In this document: piece after piece, positions 1-5,125 of the stretch | Layout: each line of letters begins with the position of its first letter | Numbering within the stretch: position 1 is the stretch's first letter | Assembly: GCA_030840185.1 (NCBI GenBank) | Contig: JAUZFY010000019.1 | Coordinates: 1 to 5,125, forward strand | Direction: 5' to 3' | Origin: Microbacteriaceae bacterium | Lineage (GTDB): Bacteria > Actinomycetota > Actinomycetes > Actinomycetales > Microbacteriaceae | Length of the DNA stretch: 5,125 nucleotides | The notes under the pieces: generated by a model | Told to the model about the DNA's origin: nothing | Databases searched by the model: none | Seen by the model: only the letters and a program-made list of their open reading frames with translations | Position numbers and translations under genes: made by a program

Positions 1-804
<804 letters not shown>

Positions 805-812
805 GGGAACTT

Positions 813-818
813 ACCCTA
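813..818 (-). promoter_or_regulatory. Candidate -10 element (TAGGGT) of the NodI-type ATPase gene
   Basis: Read on the minus strand, TAGGGT fits the actinobacterial TANNNT -10 pattern and ends 8 bases before the GTG start at 804. Transcription would therefore begin at or within a base or two of the start codon, giving a leaderless or nearly leaderless mRNA. This fits the absence of a strong Shine-Dalgarno sequence; only a weak AGGG is present. No good -35 hexamer is seen at 16-18 bp upstream, where the inverted repeat at 828-849 lies instead. Inferred from pattern only. Confidence 0.35.
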
Positions 819-827
819 GCCACTACC

Positions 828-849
828 CGGGACACGCGCGAGTGTCCCG
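828..849. promoter_or_regulatory. Operator-like palindrome CGGGACAC-N6-GTGTCCCG
   Basis: The sequence shows perfect 8-bp inverted arms separated by GCGCGA. It begins 24 bp upstream of the GTG start of the NodI-type ATPase and overlaps the expected -35 zone of that gene. The size and symmetry suit a dimeric repressor such as a TetR-family protein, a class often found beside NodI/DrrA-type exporters. No TetR gene is visible in the window, so it would have to be encoded elsewhere. The arms are unrelated to the GTCAAC repeats next door, which suggests a different regulator. Confidence 0.5.
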
Positions 850-855
850 ACAAAA

Positions 856-871
856 GTCAACCCACGTTGAC
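856..871. promoter_or_regulatory. Operator-like palindrome, copy 1: GTCAAC-CCAC-GTTGAC
   Basis: Perfect 6-bp inverted arms flank a 4-bp spacer. The right arm overlaps the TTGACA -35 hexamer at 867-872 of the rightward promoter. The same arms and the same spacer length recur 29 bp downstream (885-900), so the pair looks like a tandem binding site for one dimeric regulator. The best candidate is the small helix-turn-helix protein encoded just downstream; that assignment is inference. Confidence 0.55.
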
Positions 872-896
872 AGATGGGAACACTGTCAACTACGGT
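867..896 (+). promoter_or_regulatory. Promoter of the HTH gene: TTGACA, 18-bp spacer, TACGGT
   Basis: A perfect consensus -35 TTGACA (867-872) is followed after 18 bp by TACGGT (891-896), which fits the actinobacterial TANNNT -10 pattern. The predicted start of transcription is about 903-904, exactly at the ATG of the HTH gene, so the message is probably leaderless. This agrees with the lack of a Shine-Dalgarno sequence before that ATG. Both promoter boxes are embedded in the two GTCAAC-N4-GTTGAC palindromes, implying tight repression. It may also drive the exporter gene at 1175. Confidence 0.55.
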
Positions 897-902
897 TGAC
901 AG
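883..902. promoter_or_regulatory. Operator-like palindrome, copy 2: CTGTCAAC-TACG-GTTGACAG
   Basis: This is the more extended copy, with perfect 8-bp arms around a 4-bp spacer. It ends one base before the ATG at 904 and covers the proposed -10 element (891-896) and the transcription start. A protein bound here would directly block RNA polymerase. The 29-bp centre-to-centre distance from copy 1 is a little under three helical turns. Both copies sharing GTCAAC-N4-GTTGAC makes chance symmetry unlikely. Confidence 0.6.
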
Positions 903-903
903 C

Positions 904-1116
904 ATGTCAGACGCCCTCCACTCCCTCACCGCACAGGCGGGAGATGACAACCCGCTCACGGCGCTTCGTGCCGTCAGCGAAATGCGCACGGAGCTCGATC
1001 GTTACGAAGCTACGCTCGTTCGGAGAGCTCGGAATCTAGGCATGGGATGGCAGATGATCGCCACCGCCCTCGGAGTTTCCCGGCAAGCCGTCCACAAGAA
1101 GTACGGGCGTCGGTAG
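904..1116 (+). CDS. Small stand-alone helix-turn-helix DNA-binding protein (70 aa), probable autoregulator
   Basis: The product is a short basic protein with no recognisable ligand-binding or catalytic domain. Residues 17-45 form a charged amphipathic helix (LRAVSEMRTELDRYEA...), perhaps for dimerisation. Residues 46-67 form a helix-turn-helix: GMGWQMIATALG as first helix and turn, then the recognition helix VSRQAVHKKYG, ending in Arg-Arg. The motif resembles HTH segments in small actinobacterial regulators and sigma region 4-like domains. ATG 904 is preferred over the in-frame ATG 874 because the proposed promoter starts transcription at 903-904 and because the earlier start would put an operator palindrome inside the coding region. 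The gene is divergent from the ATPase on its left and 58 bp upstream of an ABC exporter in the same direction, so it may form an operon with it. Repression of its own promoter is inferred from the paired palindromes. Confidence 0.8.
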   Translation: MSDALHSLTAQAGDDNPLTALRAVSEMRTELDRYEATLVRRARNLGMGWQMIATALGVSRQAVHKKYGRR

Positions 1117-1165
1117 ACAGCTACGTCGCGGGGAGTACTGGCTCCCACCCTCGGCACGAAAGACT

Positions 1166-1171
1166 AAAGGA
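1166..1171 (+). promoter_or_regulatory. Ribosome binding site (AAAGGA) of the exporter gene
   Basis: AAAGGA lies only three bases before ATG 1175, closer than usual. No other ATG or GTG in this frame falls nearby upstream, and the protein from 1175 has a normal-length N-terminus, so the start is kept. The short spacing could lower translation. In the 58-bp gap after the HTH stop codon I see no clear promoter or terminator, only a 5-bp stem, GGGAG/CTCCC (1131-1135 with 1142-1146). Confidence 0.5.
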
Positions 1172-1174
1172 ATC

Positions 1175-3010
1175 ATGAGCACCCCCACTCAAGCACCACG
1201 TGCCCGTTCGCCGTTCACCCGATTGAAGAAAGACGACGGGCCGCGCGCGAGCTTCACCCAACTGCTGCCATACCTGCTCCAACACAAGCGGGTTCTCGGC
1301 GTAGTCATCGCGTTGAGCGTGCTCGGCGCCGCAGCCTCCCTCGCCCAGCCTCTTCTGGTGAGTCAGGTCATTACGAAGGTGCAGAAGGGCGAAATTCTCG
1401 GCTCCCTCGTCTGGCTGCTCGTCGGTCTGGTCGTGCTCTCGGCCGTGTTGAGCGGGGTGCAGCACTATCTCCTTCAGCGCACCGGCACGAGCGTCGTGCT
1501 CTCGGCCCGCCGGCAACTGGTTCGTCGGATGCTTCGGCTGCCGATCAGTGAATTCGATACCCGTCGCACCGGCGACCTCGTCTCCCGCGTCGGCTCTGAC
1601 ACCACGCTGCTGTACGCCGTGCTCACCCAGGGGCTCGTGGATGCCGTCGGCGGTGCCCTGATCTTCATCGGCGCACTCATCGCCATGCTCGTCATCGACC
1701 CAGTACTGCTCGGCCTCACCGTTCTGGTGATCGCCGTCTCGGTCGTGACCGTCGTCGGGTTGTCTGGCCGCATTCGGGTGGCCAGTCGCAAGCAGCAGGA
1801 GCGGGTGGGTGACCTCGCCGCTTCCGTGGAACGCGCGCTCGGCGCCATCCGCACCGTTCGGGCCTCGAACGCCACCGACCGCGAGACCGCCGCGATCGAG
1901 AAGGATGCCCACGGCGCGTGGGAGATGGGAATCAGCGTCGCGAAGATTTCCTCGCTCGTCGTGCCGATTGCCGGGATCGCGCTTCAGGTGTCCCTGCTCG
2001 TCGTGCTCGGCGTCGGCGGGTACCGCGTCGCAAGCGGGGCCATCACCATCGCGAACCTCGTCGCCTTCATCTTCTTCCTGTTCATGCTGATCATGCCGCT
2101 CGGTCAGGCCTTCGGCGCAATCACCTCGGTGAACCAGGCGCTCGGCGCACTCGGCCGCATCCAGGAGATCGTCTCGCTGCCAAGCGAGAACGAACTGGAC
2201 GGCGCAATCGAACCGGCCGCGCCCATCCTCACCGACTCGGCGATCGCCTTCGAGAACGTCGTGTTCACCTACCCGGAGGCCGCGCGAAAGCCCGGCGGCG
2301 ACACGGACACCGACACCGAACGCAAGGACCTCACGGTGCTCCACGGGGTCTCCTTCGCCGCACCACGCGGTCAGCGCACCGCACTCGTCGGCCCGTCCGG
2401 CGCGGGCAAGAGCACCATCCTCGCGCTCATCGAGCGCTTCTACGACCCGACGGATGGCGTCGTCAGACTCGGCGGCCTCGACATCCGTGGCCTCGACCGG
2501 GAGGCGCTCCGCGCGCAGATCGGCTACGTGGAGCAGGATGCACCCGTGCTCGCCGGCTCGCTGCGGGACAACCTGACACTCGGCGCCCCGGATGCGACGG
2601 ATGAGCAGTGCATTCAGGTGCTGCATGACGTGAACCTCACCCAGGTGCTCGAGCGCAACGAAAAGGGTCTGGACGCGCCGGTGGGCGAGGAGGGTGTCAT
2701 GCTCTCCGGTGGCGAACGGCAGCGCCTCGCGATCGCCCGCACCCTGCTGGCCGCCCCACCGATCCTGCTGCTCGACGAATCGACCTCCTCGCTCGACGGC
2801 CTCAACGAGCAGCTCCTGCGTGAGGCGATCGATGCGGTCGCGGAGAATCGCACCCTCATGGTGATCGCCCACCGGCTCTCCACGGTCGTGGACTCCGACC
2901 AGATTGTCGTTCTCGAACACGGTCGCGTCGTCGGCAGTGGCACGCACTCCGAACTGGTGAAGAGCACGCCGCTCTATAAGGAACTCGCCAAACACCAGCT
3001 GCTGGTCTGA
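1175..3010 (+). CDS. ABC exporter half-transporter (fused TMD-NBD), BmrA/LmrA multidrug type
   Basis: This 611-residue protein should form a homodimer in the cytoplasmic membrane and expel hydrophobic compounds by ATP hydrolysis. An exporter transmembrane domain comes first, with six hydrophobic segments near residues 39-61, 74-96, 152-173, 174-197, 260-284 and 292-316. Cytoplasmic loops include RRTGDLVSRVGSDTTLL (130-146) and RALGAIRTVRASNAT (220-234). The NBD follows: A-loop Tyr366, Walker A GPSGAGKST at 406-414, Q-loop Gln454, signature LSGGERQR at 510-517, Walker B ILLLDE at 530-535, D-loop SLD at 539-541 and switch His566. All catalytic residues are present and the length is normal for a half-transporter. 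An acidic insertion with Asp-Thr repeats (about 368-388) lengthens the stretch between A-loop and Walker A. The small HTH gene just upstream is its likely regulator. A peptide or lipid substrate cannot be excluded. Confidence 0.95.
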   Translation: MSTPTQAPRARSPFTRLKKDDGPRASFTQLLPYLLQHKRVLGVVIALSVLGAAASLAQPLLVSQVITKVQKGEILGSLVWLLVGLVVLSAVLSGVQHYLLQRTGTSVVLSARRQLVRRMLRLPISEFDTRRTGDLVSRVGSDTTLLYAVLTQGLVDAVGGALIFIGALIAMLVIDPVLLGLTVLVIAVSVVTVVGLSGRIRVASRKQQERVGDLAASVERALGAIRTVRASNATDRETAAIEKDAHGAWEMGISVAKISSLVVPIAGIALQVSLLVVLGVGGYRVASGAITIANLVAFIFFLFMLIMPLGQAFGAITSVNQALGALGRIQEIVSLPSENELDGAIEPAAPILTDSAIAFENVVFTYPEAARKPGGDTDTDTERKDLTVLHGVSFAAPRGQRTALVGPSGAGKSTILALIERFYDPTDGVVRLGGLDIRGLDREALRAQIGYVEQDAPVLAGSLRDNLTLGAPDATDEQCIQVLHDVNLTQVLERNEKGLDAPVGEEGVMLSGGERQRLAIARTLLAAPPILLLDESTSSLDGLNEQLLREAIDAVAENRTLMVIAHRLSTVVDSDQIVVLEHGRVVGSGTHSELVKSTPLYKELAKHQLLV

Positions 3011-3013
3011 TCC

Positions 3014-3042
3014 TCGACTTGCGTCCCGCGCAGCGCTAGCGT
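3014..3042 (+). promoter_or_regulatory. Possible promoter TCGACT, 17-bp spacer, TAGCGT
   Basis: In the 54-bp gap after the exporter stop codon, TCGACT (3014-3019) and TAGCGT (3037-3042) are 17 bp apart and roughly fit -35 and TANNNT -10 boxes. Transcription would start near 3049, just before the Shine-Dalgarno sequence GAAGGG (3053-3058) of the next gene. The match is weak, so read-through from the exporter gene is an equal possibility. No terminator hairpin is seen in the gap. Confidence 0.25.
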
Positions 3043-3064
3043 CAAGACTGACGAAGGGCCAACA

Positions 3065-3466
3065 ATGTCCGCTGGAACGAAGGACGACCCGTGGCGGCTG
3101 ACCACGCCACCGGGAACGTCGGAATACGTCATGTGGTCGGATGACTCGGCCGACCCGCCGACTCTGGTCTGCCAGGTCGGCTCGACCACGCTCAAATACC
3201 ATCTGTCGGCCATCGACGATCTGCATGCCTGGCTGGTTGAGCAGGCCGACTGGGTGCCACTCGGTGCGGCCGACGAGCTGAAGCCCGCGGCCGAGGGAAC
3301 CGTCGAGGCCTGGGGCCGCTCCGCCGACAACCCCGTTGGCGGCTGGTACGGCCTGCGAAAGGGCTATCGCGGTCGATTCGGCATGTATCTTCCGCCGCTG
3401 CTCGAACAGCTGGGTCTCGCGGAGCTCACCCACGACGCCCGCAACAACCGGATGCGCGCCCGCTAG
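3065..3466 (+). CDS. Conserved actinobacterial protein of unknown function (DUF6855-like), 133 aa
   Basis: The product is a soluble protein without signal peptide or membrane segment. From memory it resembles a conserved hypothetical family of Actinobacteria, probably the one called DUF6855; this recall was not checked. Likely conserved blocks are KDDPWRLTTPPGTSEY (6-21), LVCQVGSTTLKYHL (34-47), AIDDLHAWL (49-57), the GTVEAWGRS and NPVGGWYGLRKGYRGRFGMY blocks in the second half, and the basic tail RNNRMRAR. It is rich in Trp, Tyr and Gly, and the last long block could form a binding surface. No catalytic motif is recognised. The ATG at 3065 has GAAGGG at 3053-3058, six bases upstream. It follows the exporter gene by 54 bp on the same strand and converges with the methyltransferase gene. 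I do not assign a function. Confidence 0.85.
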   Translation: MSAGTKDDPWRLTTPPGTSEYVMWSDDSADPPTLVCQVGSTTLKYHLSAIDDLHAWLVEQADWVPLGAADELKPAAEGTVEAWGRSADNPVGGWYGLRKGYRGRFGMYLPPLLEQLGLAELTHDARNNRMRAR

Positions 3467-3484
3467 CCAGCTCGGTACTTACTC

Positions 3485-3561
3485 AAAACGCAGGAGATTC
3501 ACCACTTAGCGTTGCCATTCCGGCGCAAAACGGTGTCGAGGTGGTGATTCTCCTGCATTTT
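3485..3561. repeat. Long imperfect inverted repeat (hairpin); possible bidirectional terminator or dispersed palindromic element
   Basis: Left arm 3485-3505 and right arm 3541-3561 pair at 19 of 21 positions; the mismatches are 3489/3557 and a T-T at 3498/3548. The core is GCAGGAGATTCACCAC against GTGGTGATTCTCCTGC. A 35-bp interior carries a further possible stem CGTT/AACG (3510-3513 with 3529-3532). Outside the core, each strand ends in a run of four T (TTTT 3558-3561 on plus; AAAA 3485-3488 read on minus). The element lies between convergent genes, 18 bp after the stop at 3466 and 55 bp beyond the stop of the minus-strand gene. Position and T-runs fit a two-way transcription terminator. The arms are much longer than a usual terminator stem, so a REP/MITE-like repeat recruited as terminator is also possible. 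Confidence 0.7.
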
Positions 3562-3616
3562 CGGTGCGCGGCCGGCGGTCAAACGTCGCGCGGGCGGGGA
3601 GGTGAGGAGCGCGCAA

Positions 3617-4408
3617 TCAGGCGAGCGCCCACATCGCCACCGCGGCGGTCGCGGCCACGTTGAGCGAGTCGATTCCGTGCGCCATCGGGATCTGCACAAT
3701 CGTGTCGGCGGCGTCGAGCGCCTCGGTGGTGAGTCCATCCCCCTCGGCACCAAGCACGAGTGCGAGCTTCTGCGGCGCGTCGAAGTCACGCAGGCTCACC
3801 GCATCCGGGCTGAGGGCGAGGGCGGCAATCTGGAACCCGGATGCCGCGAGCAGCCGCCTGGTCGAGGCCCAGTCCCCCAGTCGAGTCCACGGCACCTGCA
3901 GCACCGTTCCCATCGAGACGCGGATCGCCCGGCGGTAGAACGGGTCCGAGCACCGCGGCGTGACGAAAACGGCGTCCGCCCCGATTGCGCCGACCGACCG
4001 GAAGATCGCGCCGACATTGGTCGGGTCGGCGACGTTCTCGAGGATGATCACCCGGCTCGCCCCGACGAGGAGCGACTCCGGGGTGGGCAACGCCGGCCGG
4101 TGCATCGCGGCGATGAGACCGCGGTGCAGGAGGTAACCGGTCAGCTCCTCGAGCAGCCCCGAGGGGCCGGAGAACACGGGAATATCCCGGCCGTCGAGCA
4201 GTTCGAGCGCCTCGTCGACCGACCCGCCGAGGGCTAGTACCGATCGCGGCTCATGCCCGGCCCGCAGCGCGCGCTCCAGCACGAGGGCCGACTCGGCGAT
4301 GTACAGGCCATGCTCGGTGCCGCTGGCCTTCTTGAGCGCCACGTCCGTACGGTGCGAGAACTCGGCGAGCCGGGGATCGTGCAGGTCGGTGATCTCGATC
4401 ACGGTCAC
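3617..4408 (-). CDS. TrmH/SpoU-family RNA 2'-O-ribose methyltransferase
   Basis: This 263-residue protein should transfer a methyl group from S-adenosylmethionine to a ribose 2'-OH of tRNA or rRNA in the cytoplasm. Residues 1-105 look like the N-terminal substrate-binding domain common in rRNA-acting members (GLYIAESALVLERAL at 34-48, LLHRGLIAAM at 93-102). The C-terminal SPOUT knot carries the three SpoU motifs: motif 1 with Asn131 and Arg137 in NVGAIFRS (131-138), motif 2 LVLGAEGDGL (217-226), and motif 3 IPMAHGIDSLNVAATAA (240-256). All key residues are present and the length is typical. The start is GTG 4408; a second in-frame GTG lies at 4402, but GGGAGG at the right distance favours 4408. 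The dehydrogenase gene ends 39 bp upstream on the same strand, so read-through is likely. The exact RNA target cannot be told; 23S rRNA or tRNA are the family options. Confidence 0.93.
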   Translation of the reverse strand: MTVIEITDLHDPRLAEFSHRTDVALKKASGTEHGLYIAESALVLERALRAGHEPRSVLALGGSVDEALELLDGRDIPVFSGPSGLLEELTGYLLHRGLIAAMHRPALPTPESLLVGASRVIILENVADPTNVGAIFRSVGAIGADAVFVTPRCSDPFYRRAIRVSMGTVLQVPWTRLGDWASTRRLLAASGFQIAALALSPDAVSLRDFDAPQKLALVLGAEGDGLTTEALDAADTIVQIPMAHGIDSLNVAATAAVAMWALA

Positions 4409-4416
4409 GGGGTCGG

Positions 4417-4423
4417 CCCTCCC
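4417..4423 (-). promoter_or_regulatory. Shine-Dalgarno sequence of the RNA methyltransferase gene
   Basis: On the minus strand GGGAGGG sits eight bases before GTG 4408. This strong site decides the start in favour of GTG 4408 rather than the second in-frame GTG at 4402, and shows that translation can begin independently of the upstream dehydrogenase. Confidence 0.7.
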
Positions 4424-4447
4424 GCGACACGAGCCGACCGAACACCG

Positions 4448-5125
4448 CTACGCACCGGGACTCGGTGTGAGCGCGTACTTCGTCTCGAGATACTCCATAA
4501 TTCCCTCGGAGCCGCCCTCGCGGCCGAGCCCAGACTGCTTCACTCCGCCGAACGGCGCGGCCGCATTGGAGACCACCCCGACGTTGATGCCGATCATCCC
4601 GGTCTGGACGCTCTCGATCAGCCGCTGGGCGCGCGCGAGATCCTGGGTGAACGCGTAGCTCACGAGACCGTATTGGGTGTCGTTGGCCTTCGCTACGGCG
4701 TCGGCCTCGTCGGAGAAGGTCACGATCGACAGCACCGGCCCGAAGATCTCCTCGCGCAGGATGTCGCTTCCTGGCGCCACCCCGGTAACGACGGTGGGCT
4801 CAAAGAAGGTTCCCGCCCCGCCGACCGCCGAGCCTCCGGTCAGCACCGTCGCCCCTCGGGACACCGCGTCCCGAACGAGGGAGTCCGCCTTCGACACCGC
4901 CCCCTCGTTGATGAGAGGGCCGATCGTGACTCCGTCTTCCGTCCCCCGACCGACCTTGAGTTCCCTCACGCGGGCGGTCACCCGGGCGGCGAAGTCCTCG
5001 GCAACCGAGGCGTGAACAATGAACCGATTCGCCGCCGTGCAGGCCTGTCCGATGTTGCGGAACTTGGCCAGCATTGCCCCGTCAACGGCCTTGTCGAGGT
5101 CGGCGTCTTCGAAGACGAGGAACGG
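4448..5125 (-). CDS. gabD: Succinate-semialdehyde dehydrogenase-like aldehyde dehydrogenase (N-terminus cut by window edge)
   Basis: This is the C-terminal 225 residues of an NAD(P)-dependent aldehyde dehydrogenase; the frame runs off the right edge at PFLVFEDADL. The likely reaction is oxidation of succinate semialdehyde to succinate, the last step of GABA breakdown, in the cytoplasm. The catalytic cysteine is Cys29 of the fragment, in GQACTAANR. Other family marks are TIGPLIN (67-73), FFEPTVV (107-113), EEIFGPV (125-131) and PFGGVKQSGLGREGG (191-205). The stretch GMIGINVGVVSNAAAPFGG is characteristic of the succinate-semialdehyde branch. About 260 N-terminal residues are missing, including the Rossmann nucleotide-binding region and the catalytic glutamate. 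An internal ATG at 5074 is not the real start, because family sequence continues upstream of it. A related semialdehyde such as glutarate semialdehyde is a possible alternative substrate. The stop is 39 bp before the methyltransferase start, suggesting one transcript. Confidence 0.88.
   Translation of the reverse strand, partial: PFLVFEDADLDKAVDGAMLAKFRNIGQACTAANRFIVHASVAEDFAARVTARVRELKVGRGTEDGVTIGPLINEGAVSKADSLVRDAVSRGATVLTGGSAVGGAGTFFEPTVVTGVAPGSDILREEIFGPVLSIVTFSDEADAVAKANDTQYGLVSYAFTQDLARAQRLIESVQTGMIGINVGVVSNAAAPFGGVKQSGLGREGGSEGIMEYLETKYALTPSPGA

Noticed and set aside
855..889. A leftward promoter using the TTGACA formed by the left arm of the second palindrome (bases 889-884 on minus)
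   Set aside because: TTGACA arises automatically from palindrome symmetry, and no TANNNT box is found 16-18 bp downstream on that strand.
874..903. ATG 874 as an earlier start of the HTH gene
   Set aside because: It would place the second operator and the -10 box inside the coding sequence, has no Shine-Dalgarno site, and disagrees with the predicted transcription start at 903-904.
1131..1146. Small stem GGGAG/CTCCC between the HTH gene and the exporter gene as a terminator or attenuator
   Set aside because: A 5-bp stem with no T-run is too weak, and chance stems of this size are common in GC-rich DNA.
1121..3433. A very long open reading frame on the minus strand, opposite the ABC exporter
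   Set aside because: It mirrors the exporter and the following gene. Its product is low in family-like motifs and rich in His, Asp, Glu and Arg, as expected for an antisense frame of G/C-biased codons. The plus strand carries complete ABC motifs.
3562..3616. GC-rich stretch with GCCGGC and GCGCG/CGCGC matches as a second hairpin near the methyltransferase stop
   Set aside because: Only short, interrupted pairings without a T-run are seen, which is expected at this base composition.
3602..4237. Plus-strand open frame opposite the RNA methyltransferase
   Set aside because: The opposite strand has all three SpoU motifs and a strong Shine-Dalgarno site. The plus frame is Arg/Glu/Gly-rich without domain features.

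Overview
The window looks like chromosome of a high-GC actinobacterium, most likely of the family Microbacteriaceae. This is inferred from strong G/C bias at third codon positions, GTG starts, promoters that fit leaderless transcription, and protein sequences that resemble that family from memory. No search was run. I see no phage, transposase, CRISPR, tRNA or rRNA.

Layout, left to right. (1) 1-804, minus strand: the first 268 codons of an ABC transporter ATPase of the NodI/DrrA (ABC-2) type, cut by the left edge. (2) 805-903: a 99-bp divergent control region with three inverted repeats and a well-formed promoter facing right. (3) 904-1116, plus: a 70-residue stand-alone helix-turn-helix protein, probably the local regulator. 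(4) 1175-3010, plus: a complete fused ABC exporter half-transporter of the BmrA/LmrA multidrug type. (5) 3065-3466, plus: a conserved actinobacterial protein of unknown function. (6) 3467-3616: a convergent intergenic stretch holding a long, nearly perfect hairpin. (7) 3617-4408, minus: a TrmH/SpoU-family RNA 2'-O-methyltransferase. (8) 4448-5125, minus: the C-terminal 225 residues of a succinate-semialdehyde dehydrogenase-like aldehyde dehydrogenase, cut by the right edge.

How the genes may work together. The left half reads as two efflux units, transcribed away from each other out of one operator-rich region. The small HTH protein sits next to twin GTCAAC-N4-GTTGAC palindromes that cover its own promoter, so autoregulation and co-control of the downstream exporter is the simplest model. 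A different palindrome lies before the NodI-type ATPase and suggests a separate repressor. The right half is ordinary housekeeping and metabolism: an RNA methyltransferase downstream of, and perhaps co-transcribed with, a GABA-degradation-type dehydrogenase.

The items most worth a second look are the control region at 828-902 and the hairpin at 3485-3561. I found no convincing evidence of a wholly new multi-gene system.
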